Shown here piece by piece: positions 22,009 to 34,310 of a stretch of DNA of 64,000 nucleotides; the first letter of the stretch is position 1; the number at the start of each line of letters is the position of its first letter. The notes beneath the pieces are model-generated. The model saw only the letters and a program-made list of their open reading frames with translations, was not told where the DNA came from and did no database searches. This DNA is from Phascolarctos cinereus (taxonomy: Eukaryota; Chordata; Mammalia; Diprotodontia; Phascolarctidae). The DNA is taken from contig NW_018344057.1 of NCBI RefSeq assembly GCF_002099425.1, positions 7,468,001-7,532,000 on the forward strand. The letters run 5' to 3'. Position numbers and translations under genes: made by a program.

Positions 22009-22925
22009 ATGTATCTATTCATCTTTGAGGAGCTAACATCCTCATATTTTGCAATACAAGCGAATGAAGCAACAAGTATATTTAAAGATTTGATTGCATA
22101 TCTATATGTTCTTAAAATTGATATTAGGAAAGATCTTTTACTTTGCAAATCATTCAACAGCAATGCAACATTAAGGGATTTTCTCAATAATTAATGGATT
22201 TTTTAAAAATCACATAATGTGGGAGAATTATATTGGGCTTTGTGCTGATGAAACTTAGTTAATGTCAAAACAAACCACAGGTCTAGTTTAAATAGTTAGG
22301 GCACATGGAATGCTTCACAATTATTTATATAAAGACATGTAGTTGAGTCAAGAGCTACATTCAGTTTTTCTAGCTACTACAAGAGTATAACACCTTGTTA
22401 CAATAATAAGCCCATTTTCAGCTTAGGGGGCAATATAATGATCCCTAAGATTCATGTAGTTCCCTGTTCTTTAGTTTTAGGGAGTTTATTTTAGACAATT
22501 ATAAGTTCAGTCACAATTTCTCCAAGTTCCCATTTAGGAATAATACTAACATTTAGGCAGAGAATTGCCTAACTTTACTTAGTTTTAGTTTAGCCCTGAC
22601 CTTCTGTGGCTGAGGCAAAATTAAATTTACTAGAAACATCTAGATAATGAAAAGGGAGATTATATTATAATGTCTATGCATGAACAGTCATGGGGGAGAG
22701 GGATTGGGGAAGGAGTTGACCTTTTTTTCTTGCTGTTTCCCTCATCCCAAGTCTTCTGTTTTGAGATGGCAGTGTGGCCAATCACTGTCTTTGATACATC
22801 CCTTCTCTACTGCAGTTCAGTTTTCCTTTACTCCTAATGAATGTGCTACAATGTTATCTTTATTCCATCTTCTTTAATTCAGACCCTCAGAATCTCCCTT
22901 TCTGGTTCTGGGATATTTTTTCCCC
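22009..22925. other. Unassigned sequence
   Basis: AT-rich, no family identified. Confidence 0.5.
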
Positions 22926-23072
22926 CCTTTTCTTTTTTCTTTTTGGCAATTGGGGTCAAGTGACTTGCCTAGGGTCACACAGCTAGCGTCAAGTGTCTGG
23001 ATCCAGATTTGAATTCAGGTCCTCCTGCCTCCAGGGTCAGTGCTCTATCCACTGCCCCACCTAGCTACCTGT
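22926..23072 (-). repeat. WSINE1-like SINE
   Basis: T-rich tail, ttggcaattggggtcaagtg, gggtcacacagctagcgtca, tgctctatccactgccccac. Confidence 0.9.
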
Positions 23073-23189
23073 AGTTTTTTCCCTCTTAAACAAGTTCTTT
23101 GTGGCATGAGCCAATTTCACACAATGGCTTTGATTGATTCAAGGTGGTATACAGGTCCTGTTCACATTCAATACCGATTGTTTAACTTT

Positions 23190-23340
23190 CAAGGGTCAAT
23201 AAACTATGGACCAACAGCCACATTCAGCCTATTATTTGTTTTGTATAGCCTTTAAGCTAATAATAGTTTTTATGTTTTTCCTGTATTTAACAATATAAAA
23301 ACCACTCACTAAGGCTTTTTACAAAATGGTGTTACAGTAT
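23190..23340 (+). mobile_element. hAT (Charlie-like) element fragment
   Basis: The left end caagggtcaataaactatgg, followed by the 'ccaacagccacattcagcct..ttttgtatagcc' pattern, matches the CAGGGGTCxxxAAACTATGGCCC.. hAT-Charlie class. The right end is not recognised. Confidence 0.55.
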
Positions 23341-24084
23341 GATGGCAGAGTATGATGCACTCTCATACTATTGAGAAATACACTGGCTTTCTTGTGGTAA
23401 AGTACTTTGAAGAGTATTAGAACAAAAATTTAAAAATGCTGCTTTTTTAGTCACTATAAAAATTAATCAAATTTGTTTTATAAACTAATTTTTCTCCTGA
23501 AACTTGAATGTTTGTCAGATATTTTTGAAAAACTTATAACTTTAAATAAATTTGATCTACAAAGATAACCTAACTGGGTTAATGGGAAAAGTTAGGGGTA
23601 TAGATTATAAATTTACAAAAGGATATTCTTTATGATATTCATAATTTATGCAAATGAAATAGAAGAAAATAATGACTTGTTTATTGATCATCTGACTGGT
23701 ATTCAGAAGCAATTGTCATTATATTTTAAAGACCTAGCCATTTCTATGTGTAAGTGGATAAGGGATCTTTTTTACCATGGGAAAATATGATATAATTGTT
23801 CTTACTTTACCTGAATAAGAACAAGTCATAATAGACTTGTTCTATGACAGAACATAGAAAGAAGTATTTTAACCAGGAAACCTTATTATATTTTAGCTAC
23901 GAGTAAATAAAAAGTTCTTTGGTTTATCAAAGTGACATAAATTTTACCATTGTTTGTAACATCTTATTTGTGTGAAACAAGGTTTTCTTCTGTAGCTATT
24001 ACAAAGACAAGATATTATCAACTTGAATTAGTGGTTGAAAAAGAAATAGAGGATACAGACTAGAATTGTTATTTAATCTGTATA
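23341..24084. other. Unassigned AT-rich sequence
   Basis: Nothing nameable. Confidence 0.5.
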
Positions 24085-24285
24085 GAGACCCTCCAGGAGG
24101 AGGAAACTCCCCCTACCGATGCAGGTTAGCACTTTCTATGTAGTTTAGTCTTACAGATTTACCTGAAATACTGAGAAGTGACTTGTGCAGTCATATACCC
24201 ACCACATGTCAGAGGTAAACTGAAGTTTTCCTGGCTGTGAGACCACCTCTATATCCACTTTTTCACACTGCCTCTGAGTAGCAAT
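24085..24285 (-). repeat. Ther-type CORE-SINE
   Basis: ccaggaggaggaaactcccc, gatgcaggttagcactttct, cttacagattta are the complement of the Ther tail. Together with the next sense copy it forms a divergent pair about 85 bases apart. Confidence 0.7.
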
Positions 24286-24369
24286 AGCAATGAAGACACC
24301 ACATTTTGAAAAAAGAAATTGTGTTAAAAAACAAACCCATCATATTTAATACTGTTTTTTATTGTTGGT

Positions 24370-24595
24370 AAGACAACAAGACATAGTAAGTAAAGAGCTG
24401 GCCTCAGAATCATGAAGATCTCTGTTCAAGTCTTGTCTCTGACACATATTGGTTGGTTCTCTACCAAGGTCCTTTAACTTCTCTATACACCCAGGCAACT
24501 CCTTAAGACTATAAATTCTAGGTCACTTGCCTATCTCTATGGGTATAAGGAGTTCTCCTTGTTGACAGTTTCCTGAAATCGCAGATCATTATTAT
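24370..24595 (+). repeat. Ther-type CORE-SINE
   Basis: agtaaagagctggcctcaga, ctctgttcaagtcttgtctc, cccaggcaactccttaagac, then the tail ggtcacttgcc and gttgacagtttcctgaaatc. Confidence 0.72.
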
Positions 24596-24789
24596 CATTG
24601 TTATTATAATTATTGTGCATTATAAATAAGAAAACTTTGAAAGATTTTATCAATAAATGTTGGCATATTTTATAAATTTTCATTTACCTTTAAATTCTGT
24701 TTTGTGTCATAACCTGTAATAAGTTCTTAATTTTAGTTGAATTTTCTTCAGCTTGTATTTTATAGAAGCTAAAGAAAATTGTTTTTATA

Positions 24790-24970
24790 GATGATAGATT
24801 TAGACCAAGAGATTTTAAAGGCCATCTAGTCCAAACCTCCCATTTTACAGGTGAAGAAAATGAGGTCCAAACAAGTGATTAGTCCAAGGCTACACAGGTA
24901 GCATGGCTGGGGTTTGAACCAAGGTCTCATTACCAGTCGGTACTTTCCCCAGTGTATCACACAGCCCACT
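24790..24970 (-). repeat. MIR-like SINE
   Basis: aaaggccatctagtccaaac, cattttacaggtgaagaaaa, ggctacacaggtagcatggc: complement of the MIR/CORE unit with an L3-like end. Confidence 0.7.
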
Positions 24971-26254
24971 GTCTCTCGTTTTATAAGAACTGCAGGGGCA
25001 GGGAACAGAACTGGATGATAGAGATGGATCTTGACAAATACTTGGTTTAGAAAAAAAAAGTGTCTTGGAAATAGTTACATAAAGTTTGGAAACCACTACC
25101 TCAGAATGGTTGTTGAGAGAAGCTTGGGAAAACAATTAAGGAATTTAATTTAGCTGACCGCTAAAATTATAGTGCAGCAAAATCTCCTACGGCAGGTTAC
25201 ATTGTCTGTTTTTCAGTACCTACTTCTCTGCAGGAATTCATCATTATCTCTTCCCAGTTTCAAGGGATGCTAGAATTTCTCTGAGTGAAGGTCAGTGTAG
25301 AGAACCTAACCCTATGTGTTTGCAATGGGTTAGCCTCAAGCGGCTTAAATCATAGGTAAACTCAGAAGTTCTTTATTGGATTGGAAAGCTCTTTTACTGG
25401 AGAATAGACAGGTTCCTGAAAGTTAACAGCAGTTTGAAAGGGAAATGTCATCCCCTATAATAGGAGACAGAAGACACCGCCTGCCTAATGGTAGGCAGAG
25501 GATGAGACTTATTGCTGATGTGACTGGAACGGTTAAGGCATTTGAGAGATGTTTTGAAACTGGAGAAGATACAGCAAAGATTGACAAAGTAGAGCTATGG
25601 AAGGAAATTGGGTGTCAATGAAAGGTTAGAGGAACAGAGCCTGGCCAAAGAGCAACACTGGGAAAAGAAGGGAAAAAAAGCTGAGGCTCACTCACAAGAA
25701 ATAGGAGGAGAAGGAGGAAGCAATGAGAAAGCAGCCATATGATGACATATTCAAAGGAGAATCATAACTGTGGAATGTAGAAAGAATTTCACCCTGGAGA
25801 AGTCTGTGTTTGGAAAGTGTAAAACTCACCATTTGAAGTCAAAAGTCAGAGCAGGCTCCCCTCTGGTAGAGTTTCCCCAAACTCCCAGGAGAAGTGAAGA
25901 AACGAGGAGAAGGTATTGTCAAACTATGGGGATGTTTGGTTTGAAAGGCGGACAGCTGTGCAGGGAAGGTGAAAGGGATTTAGATCTACATGTATTTGTT
26001 AACTACTCTTTGGGCTATGAAAGGGCTTCTAGACATTCCCTAGGTGCTTGCATTGTCTGGCAGGATGATGCAAGAGCTGATCCTCCCTGTTTGTGACAGA
26101 TTGTAACCTCTCTTGGCTGTTCTCCCCAGTGGGAATATTAGCAAAGTGCAGAGCGGGGGGCTTAATGGAAGGAACTTGCTTGGAGATTTATCAAGTAAGA
26201 CATAAACATTTACCTACGATTATTGATCTACTAATTGAAAACCTCCAAGGCTTC
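24971..26254. other. Unassigned sequence
   Basis: No gene recognised. The plus-strand frame at 25770-26096 has no known similarity; part of this stretch is purine-rich. Confidence 0.45.
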
Positions 26255-26375
26255 TAAATCTCTCATTTCCAAATGAGATAATAAATCAAATGAGATAATT
26301 AGTTACACAGTACTTAACACAGTATTCAGCACGTAGTAGGCACTTAATAATAAATGTTTATTCCCTCTCTTCCTC
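26255..26375 (+). repeat. MIR 3' part
   Basis: aaatgagataataaatcaaa, acagtacttaacacagtatt, cagcacgtagtaggcactta. Confidence 0.65.
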
Positions 26376-27039
26376 CCCGCCTCCAACCTTTTCACTTGAC
26401 ATTAGTCTCTAGGTCTGTTTCCAGGCCCCTTCCCTTTAAAATCTGAGAGAAAATTTTTATGCTTCAGCTGAGTGAGCGGGTACCATGTTTTCATCAGGTT
26501 TTGACCTTTCCTGCAGCTTTATTAATCATCTTACTATGAAACAGGTAGGTAGTAAAACTCTTTGCCCCATGGTGAAAAAAGAAGAAACTGGGACATTAAG
26601 AGATATAAGGAAAGAGCAATGGATGAAAAGGCAGGAAACCTCAGTTCTGATCTTCAATTTGCCAGATGAGGTCAAAGGTGCCTTCTGACCTAGCTGCCCC
26701 TGATAAATTCACGTCTTTAGGCCAGGATGAATTATATGATACAGTACTGAGAGAACTGGCAAATGTGATTGCCTAGCCATTGTCAATAATCCATGAAAGA
26801 TCACAGAGACTACAAGAGGTACTGCAGGATTAGAGAAAGGCAAATATTTTCCCAATTTTCACAAAAAGGAAGAGAAGTCAGCAAATTATAGGCCAATGGC
26901 CTTGACTTTATATCCTGGCAAAACTCAAGTATGTATCTAGAAAATGGAACAATGATTGTCATTACAAAGAGCTAGAAAGAGTACCCCAGGTATCTGTGCT
27001 TCACCCATTTTTATGAATGATTTAGGGAAAAGTATAGAT

Positions 27040-27330
27040 GAATCAATCAGCTAATCAACAAAGATGTATATAGTACCTAACATGTAGCAGTCATTGTGCT
27101 AGGTACTGGGTTAAGAAGACAAACATGAAGGAGTCCCTTCCCTGTTAGGACAGACAACACAAACATATATAAGTACATTAAAATATATAAGATAAATACT
27201 TGGTCATTAGAGGTGGATGGGGAGGTACTACCAGTTGGGAGAATCAGGAAAGGACTTGAGGAAGAGGCAAATAGGCTAGGTTTTGGAGGAAATGAGGAAT
27301 TCTAAGAGATGGTGGTGGAGAGTTCTATTC
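27040..27330 (-). repeat. L2 3' end inside CR1/L3
   Basis: tagtacctaacatgtagcag, cattgtgctaggtactgggt, ggagtcccttccctgttagg: complement of the L2 3' UTR. Confidence 0.75.
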
Positions 27331-27958
27331 TAGTTAAGAATATGCAAAGAAAGGAAATGGCAAGGAACAGCAAGAAGGGCTGTTCAAATCTGCAGAGAAC
27401 ACAAATCTTGGAGGGCTGCCTAATACACTGGATGATAGAAACAGAATTCAAAAAGACCGTGTCAGGCTGGCATATCAAAGTGAAGGGAGGGTGTGCTGGA
27501 GCCAGCTCATACCTGTGCTCTCTGAGAGCTGATTGTTAAATTTTCAAAGTGAGCATTTTATATCTCAGAAATTGGCAAATGCTACAGATCAGGACCTGAT
27601 TAATCATTTTGTTGATTGTCTAGCCTTAAGAAAGCAAAGGAGAAAATGTTAAAAAATACAGATTAAACTTGGAAATGTGCCTTGAATATATATATTTTTT
27701 CCATTGAGCAGGTTGTTAAATATTTACTAATACAGCCTTGAATTTGAAGCTAACTAGATAGAATATGACTAGGGATAAGTCTAAAGCCTTGTACTTGGGT
27801 TTAAAAATCAGCTTTATAAACATTGTCCATGATGGAGGAGGCATGGTTAGAGAGCAGTTTTTCTGAAAAAGTCTAGGGATTTAAGTGTACTGCAAAATCA
27901 ATATTAGTCAATAGTATGTGATTGCTGGCAAGAAACTTAACGTGATTTCAGGCAATAT

Positions 27959-28126
<168 letters not shown>

Positions 28127-28363
28127 TGTGTCTAGGAACAGGATGGTAATTGTCCTGCTGCATTCAGCCCTGGTCCAACAATTTCTGGAGTATTTTGTTA
28201 AATGATGGTACATTTTAGGAAGGGTATTAATAAGCTAAAGGATGAATATATGATAAAAGATTACGCATTAATGTCAATGGAGGATGGCTTGAGAGAATCA
28301 AGACAGTTTAGCTTAAAAAAACTTAAGGGTGATGTGATAGTTGTCTCCAAGTATGTTACCCAG

Positions 28364-28676
28364 TCTCAAGATGGAAAATGCTATCCACATCCAAAGAAAG
28401 AACTATGGAGTTTGAATGCTGATTGATGCATAGTATTTGCTCTTTGTTTTCTTCTGTTTTGTTTTGTTTCTTCTTTCTTGTAGTTCCTCCTATTGGTTCT
28501 AATTCTTCCTTACAACATGACGAGTGTGAAAATGTGTTTAATAGGAATGTATATGTATAGCCTATATCAGATTGAATGTCATCTTGGGGAGGGAGAAGGA
28601 GAGGGAGGGGAGAAAAATTTTTAAGCTCAAAAGCTTATGGAAGTGGTTGTTGATAAATCAAAATAAATTAATAAAA
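28364..28676 (+). mobile_element. Marsupial L1, 5'-truncated 3' UTR with target-site duplication
   Basis: gatggaaaatgctatccaca, agaaagaactatggagtttg, gtatagcctatatcagattg and a G-rich stretch (gggagggagaaggagaggga) are the marsupial L1 3' UTR. It ends in aataaattaataaaa. A perfect 15-base direct repeat, aagtatgttacccag, lies at 28349-28363 and 28677-28691, diagnostic of target-primed insertion into CR1/L3. Confidence 0.93.
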
Positions 28677-28839
28677 AAGTATGTTACCCAGGATCCTTAA
28701 AGGACTAAGGACTCATAGGTTCAGTCCTTAAGGCCTGGCTGCTAACAGTGTCATTCTCTCCTTGTCTCTTGTCTCCATCACAGAAGTTTTACTCCACGAG
28801 AATCTTCTCATTAAAGTGTAGGAAACAAATCAAGAAATT

Positions 28840-29430
28840 GAACAAGCAGACACAAGTATTTATTATGCACCTAATATGTGCTAAGCACTGGAAACACAAA
28901 GACAAAAATTTAACAGTCTCAACGCCTACACTTATATGCATATGTAAATATATACAAAATTAATCTAAGTTAACGAGGAAAGGGCAAGGCACTAGCATCT
29001 GAAGATCAAAAAAGGCCTCATGTAGAAGGTGAGATTTGAAGGAAATTAGGGATTTCAAGAGAAAAAGGTGAAAATATATACCAGGAGTGGGAAACCTGCG
29101 GCCTTGAGGCCACATGTCATCCTGAAAGTCTTTGAGGCCTCTAGGTCCTCAAGCGCAGCCCTTTGACTGAATCTAAACTTCACAGAACAAATCCCCTTAA
29201 TAAAAGGATTTGTTCTGTAAAACTTGGACTCAGTCAAAAGGCCGCACCCAAGGACCTAGAAGGCCCCATGTGGCCTCGAGGCCACAGAATCCCCACCCCT
29301 GATATGTAATAAACCTAGGGGACAGCCTATGCAAAGGTTAAGAACTGAGAGACAGAGTGCGATGCATGGGGAGCCTCAAGAAGCATAGTTTGACTGAATT
29401 GAAGAGTAATGTAGAAAACTAGAAAGGTCT
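28840..29430 (-). repeat. L2 3' region split by a MITE
   Basis: Antisense L2: atttattatgcacctaatat, tgctaagcactggaaacaca, ctcatgtagaaggtgagatt; it resumes after the MITE with aacctaggggacagcctatg and gcaaaggttaagaactgaga. Confidence 0.75.
29082..29301. mobile_element. Foldback hAT-type MITE (family A), full length
   Basis: 220-base palindrome with ends caggagtgggaaacc and ccccacccctg. The arms share the acagaacaaatcc / ggatttgttctgt centre. Flanking 8-mers atatatac (29074-29081) and atatgtaa (29302-29309) match at 6 of 8, the target-duplication length of hAT elements. Confidence 0.88.
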
Positions 29431-31439
29431 GGCTAATGTCTTAGGTTCCCCAAGTATAGGTGCAACGACTTCATAACTTCCCCACTGCCTGAAGGCCAGG
29501 TATGTTACATTTCACCCATCCCCCAGGGTTCTACCATTGGCTCAAGTCCCCACCAATCATGTCCCCCCAATTCTAGGGATCCCCTGTACCCCTGTCCCAT
29601 TTAAGTATTCAGCAGTGAAATTAGCTTTTACAAATACTTCACAAACATAGCAATAATAAACATATAAACGTCATCATCCCCCAAGACCTGGGAAAGAGCA
29701 TAATCCACTTCAGTTTTGGGGGAAGGGATGAAACTTAGGTTCACAGCTTAACTCAGTTCCTATATAACATGGTCTGCGAATCTCCAAGTCCAAAGCCACT
29801 CTGGCTCCGTATCCTAGCACCGTAAGTTCGCAGAGCTTCTCTGCTGGGTGGGTAGCAGCATCAAGCTGAGACGTAGTCTGTCTGTTGAGGGACTGCATGA
29901 AGGACTCCAATAGTGAGAAAGTGCAGCCTTAACATGGATCCCTGGAATTTTCGGATTACATAACAACTGTGCTGAAGCCATAATTTGAAATTATCATTAT
30001 TATTATTATTATCAATAACAATTTTTATATTTGAAAGGGTAAACTTGAATTTTGCCAAGTGGATTTTGTTGTGATTCTTTCATACCAGGCAACTGGGGAG
30101 GCACTTGAAAGGACAATGCTAGATTCTTCCCAGGAACCCAGAGACCTTTCTGGAATTGGGGATGTGGACATATATACCAATTTTACCTCCCCCAATTAAT
30201 TTGCCAAGAACAGGCAGGAATTTTACATCACTTTGAAAAGTTTCCAGTCTCACAACTGAACTGGCCTGTGAACTTTCTCTCTCTCTTTCTCTCTGTCCCT
30301 CTCTCTTTCTGTGTCTCTCTATCTTTCTCTGCATCTCCGTCTCTTTCTCCAACTTCCAGGAAGGAGCTCACACACAGCTCAGACCAAAGCACCCTCTCCC
30401 ACCCTAGCAAAAATGGCTTCTGCATGTATGTGGCAGATAGAGCACATGTACTTGCCTGGAGGAGGCACGGCCTTTTTTGTTTGTTTTGCTTTATGTCAGT
30501 TGCCGTATATATGTGGATGATTCTGAGCTGGTCATTCCTAGTTTTGGCAGCACATTTGTGAGTCTGAGATCTCAGGAACCCCAGGTCTCTCAAGATGGGG
30601 TCAACCGGGAGCAGGAGGAATTTCTTGCATTGGAGAGAAAGATCATGAAAAGGAAGAAGAGCCCAGGTCCTGGCACGACTTGGGGAAATTCTTGGCAGTT
30701 GCCTGATCTCTCCTCTGCCTGATCTCACCAGCCAGGGAAGGAATGCTCCTTCCTGTAGCACTGGCCCCAGCATAGGAGGGAAGAGTTAGTTGGGCGCCAT
30801 CAGAAACAGCCCTCCTACTGAGCCTAAGAGGGCAGAGGAAGAAAAGGCCCGCACCCACACTCTGTATAGGGGGACAGAGTCAGGCATGGGCAATGGGCGA
30901 CACCAATCCCAGCATAGGAGGGGGCAGTGTTAACCCCAAACATACGGGCCGTAGTCAGGTCGGTCATGAGGAAATGGAGCCAGGCTGAGGCCTATGGCAA
31001 CGCTATTTCCTAACATAGGGCAACAGAGCTCAGGATGCAGTTGCCCTGATCTGGTACAATTTGCCCTGGCAGCTCACCCTGGCAGACTGGATAGCAGGCA
31101 AAGACAAGAGCTCCAGTGGCAGTGACTGGGAGGCAGCCCAGTAGAGACATGGTTACCAGTGGTAGTGGCTAGGTCCAGGGGGCACAGACACGGGTTCCAG
31201 CATTAGTGGCTGGTGGGGAACAGCCAGTAGAGTGGGCCCCACTAGAAGAGAAGACATTAGTGGACAGTAGAGCAGCTCGTAATGGTGCTGTCAGTCCACG
31301 GTGGAAAGAGGACAGTGCCTACCTTTAAAAACAAGTCCACTGTAGGCTATTGCTTACTAGAAGGGATTGGCCCTTCCTCATTGTTACCAGTACAGCACTC
31401 AGTGGTTGGACTCGGAGGACCAAGGTGTGACATTGTATT
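29431..31439. other. Unassigned 2-kb stretch
   Basis: No known repeat or gene. A short (TTA)n tract lies at 29994-30012; a CT-rich stretch at 30275-30350. 30780-31260 is relatively GC-rich. The minus-strand frame at 30228-30773 (181 codons) has low-complexity ends and no family I recognise. Confidence 0.45.
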
Positions 31440-31560
31440 CTGTTTTTGTTTGTTGGTTTTTTGGGAGTCTATCAGAGTTAAGTGACTTGCCCAGGGTCAC
31501 ACAGCTAGTAAGTATCTTGAGGCCAGATTTAAACTCAGATCCCCTTGACTCCAGGGCCAG
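31440..31560 (-). repeat. WSINE1-like SINE, head truncated
   Basis: gttaagtgacttgcccaggg, tcacacagctagtaagtatc, ttgactccagggccagg; stops before the tRNA-like head end. Confidence 0.82.
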
Positions 31561-31844
31561 GAAAGGGGTAATATTGTTGAGCAGTATCTTGCTATCTGGC
31601 AAAAAGCAATAGGAGTGAATCCTGGGATTTCTGGTCTTTTTTTTCCCCAATATTCACCCACTCCATTGGGGGTTTACATTTTTTTGTTTCATTTTTGCTA
31701 TGTTTCTGTTTTTCTTTTCCTTTTTTAGTGCTGCCTGTATGATTCTCCTTGAACACTGGAAGTCAGAATTGACCACTAAAAGCCCTAAAGTCATTGAAGC
31801 GGTCCTCTAGTAAGGACCTTACTGCCAAGGCACCAAAAGTGATA

Positions 31845-31920
31845 AGGGGGGTGGGGAATCTGCAGCCTCAAGGCCACATGTGGCCTGTTAAGTCCTCAAG
31901 TGTGGCCCTTTGACTTAGTG
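31845..31920 (+). mobile_element. MITE family A, single arm
   Basis: ggggggtggggaatctgcag, ggccacatgtggcctgttaa, gtcctcaagtgtggcccttt: left arm only. Confidence 0.75.
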
Positions 31921-31926
31921 CAATTG

Positions 31927-32300
31927 TAACCCCTGCCCCCATGTAAACTGGTTTAATTTTTCTTTAAAAGGCATGGAGACCTTCCTTGAGGCTTGGTTGA
32001 TTAAGGGTACTAAAAGACTAACTGTTGACAGGTTTGTCATCTGAAAGCAAAGCATCCAGGAAGAGCTCCAAGCTCTCTTTAATGCTTGGCTGTTGGAAAA
32101 TGATGGGTAACTCAGGCAAAGGATGTTTGCTTAGCTGAATCAACTGGTGTTGTACTCAGTGGCTTTCCTTGTTGAATATCCTTCCGTTATGAGTAAATAA
32201 ATCTTTTGTTACCTGTTGAGTGACCTGTGAGGTTCTCATTCTATTCCAATATTGAACATAAACTACCAGGAGACTGCTTTGAGTCAGTTCCAGCCCAGGA
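31927..32300 (+). other. Possible LTR-like fossil with polyadenylation region
   Basis: A gagtaaataaatc word at about 32190 followed by ttttgttacctgttgagtga resembles an LTR R-U5 junction. No paired end, TATA box or target repeat is convincing. It may equally be unique sequence. Confidence 0.25.
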
Positions 32301-32720
32301 CAGCTGGCAAGTGCCACATCTCTTGCCCCACTACGACGCAGCTTTAGTCTTTCAGCTAAAGGCTATTTGTTATCTAAGAAACCTTTTCCCCTCAAGAAGT
32401 GGCATGATTTTTGAAGAAATCTGCCTCTCTTGATCTGGTGCTCAAAAGCTGAGACTCAAGAACTCCCAAACTTGGGATGAAACTTCCAAAGCTAATACTG
32501 CCTAGGAAATCTCACCTATTGTTAGAAGTCTAGTTTCTGGAACCACATTGCCTACACAATTAAAAATCTCCCCTTTCTCCACATAGCAGATTAGGCTTCA
32601 GGAACAGTGTTACTGAATTTCTTTCTCAGGTTGGTGCAAGCATATGCCTACTACTGCCATGTTTCTGATGCAAGTTGCCATTACTGATCTTGAGCAGAGG
32701 GACATGAAATCCCTCCACAA

Positions 32721-32774
<54 letters not shown>

Positions 32775-33189
32775 CTTGCTACACTCTAGAAAAAGATGCA
32801 AAGGAATATATGAAGAGAAACTCCTGGGTACTCCAAGGGTACCCAGGCACTGCTGACTTTAATAGACCAAGGATTTTTGGTTCCTGAGTCCATCCCCTAG
32901 AATCTCAATCAATGGAAATTAATCAGAGGGGTTCCACGTAGTTGCTCAACAAGTAGCCAGTACATATACCTTACTTTCATGAGATTTGTCCCAAGACAAA
33001 GGTCTATGCCCTACAGTCTCTTGAAATTAATTGGGGAATCCATTAAACTTATCAGGGGCTCTCCTAAGCAACTCCTCTCTTACAGGTATTTGTAGGATTG
33101 TTGCATAAAGAAAGATTAACTTGTTCTACTTTACCCTGACTGCAGAGCCAGGAGTAGTAGGTAGAAGTTACAAAGATGCAAACATAGTT
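32301..33189. other. Unassigned sequence
   Basis: No family recognised except the CA array at 32722-32772. Confidence 0.5.
32722..32772. repeat. (CA)n microsatellite
   Basis: About 25 uninterrupted CA units. Confidence 0.98.
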
Positions 33190-33270
33190 AGTTGACCAGC
33201 GTTTATTAAGCACCTACTATGTGCTGAACACTGTACTAAGAATTCAAAGAAAGACAGAACACAAACAAAT
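33190..33270 (-). repeat. L2 3' terminus
   Basis: cgtttattaagcacctacta, tgtgctgaacactgtactaa: complement of the L2 end. Confidence 0.8.
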
Positions 33271-33299
33271 TTTATATGATGAAAAAGTTTCTATTAATT

Positions 33300-33835
33300 A
33301 TAACTATCTAAAAATGGAGTGGACTGCCTGGCAGGTAAAGGATTCACCTTCAAGAGGGGTCTTTAAGCCAATGCTAGATGACCATTTTTTAAGCATTTGC
33401 TTAAAGACCCCCCACTTGAAGAAGAATCCATTACCTGTCGGGCAGCCCATTTCATTTTTAGATAGTTATAATTACTAGGAGCGGGCAGCTAGATGGTTCA
33501 ATGGTATAGAGCATTGGACCTGAGCTAAATCCAGCCTCAAACACTGGCCAAGCTACTTAACCTCTGTTTTCCTTAATCCACTTGGAGAAGAAAATGGCAA
33601 ACCACTTCTTTGCCAAGAAAACCCCATGGACAGCATAGTGCATAGAGTCATGAAGAGTTAAACACAACTGAATAACTGAATAACAACAACAACTAGATGA
33701 CCTCTCATCTTCTATTGTATAATTCTTGTAATATGTCGTATGGGTGCGTTGTAGAGTAAATTCCCATTCAGATACAGGCTGGACTAGATGACTTGGGAGA
33801 ATCTTTCTGGTCTTGTGATTCTCTGATTTTGAATA
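33300..33835 (+). repeat. CR1/L3 LINE 3' end split by a Mar1 SINE
   Basis: aatggagtggactgcctggc, gtctttaagccaatgctaga (left part); ggctggactagatgacttgg, ttctggtcttgtgattctct (right part). These are the well-known CR1/L3 terminal words. Confidence 0.82.
33482..33694 (+). repeat. Mar1-type CORE-SINE inside CR1/L3
   Basis: gcgggcagctagatggttca, agaaaatggcaaaccacttc, agttaaacacaactgaataa, ending in (AAC)n. Confidence 0.88.
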
Positions 33836-34149
33836 GCCTGGTAGTCATTATATTCTGAGATAAACAGTGTTACACATAAAAGAAACTGTGATTCACTTTG
33901 GATCAATATCAGCATTGCTCACATTTTACAAACTGACCCGATCACTATTATGTTGGATCGTACTTTTTTGGGAGTTCACAAGAAGGGATCAATTTTAGGA
34001 ACCAAAAGCTCAAGTCATTTGGAAAAGTGAGGAAAATCAAGAACATTCTATCATTTCCTTGAGTGAAAATGAGCTTACTGAAGGAGAAATGAAATAATGC
34101 TTTGTGACAAGCTTCCCAGCATGGGAGGCACAGGGCCTATCTCAGACAG

Positions 34150-34310
34150 TCATAGTTCATTAGAGCTGGAAGATCTTAGAGTCCTATGCCCTCAGATTAC
34201 AGATGAAGAAACCGAAGCCCAAAGAGGTGACTTGAATGGCTCAAAATCACACAGCTAACTGATGGCAAAATCTCAACAAGTGGCCTGGTCACCTACTTTC
34301 CATTGCAGAA
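34150..34310 (-). repeat. MIR-like SINE
   Basis: attagagctggaagatctta, cagatgaagaaaccgaagcc, aaaatcacacagctaactga. Confidence 0.7.

Noticed and set aside
30228-30773. 181-codon minus-strand frame
   Set aside because: No recognisable domain, low-complexity Arg-Glu segment over a CT-rich tract, no start or splice context; chance length is plausible.
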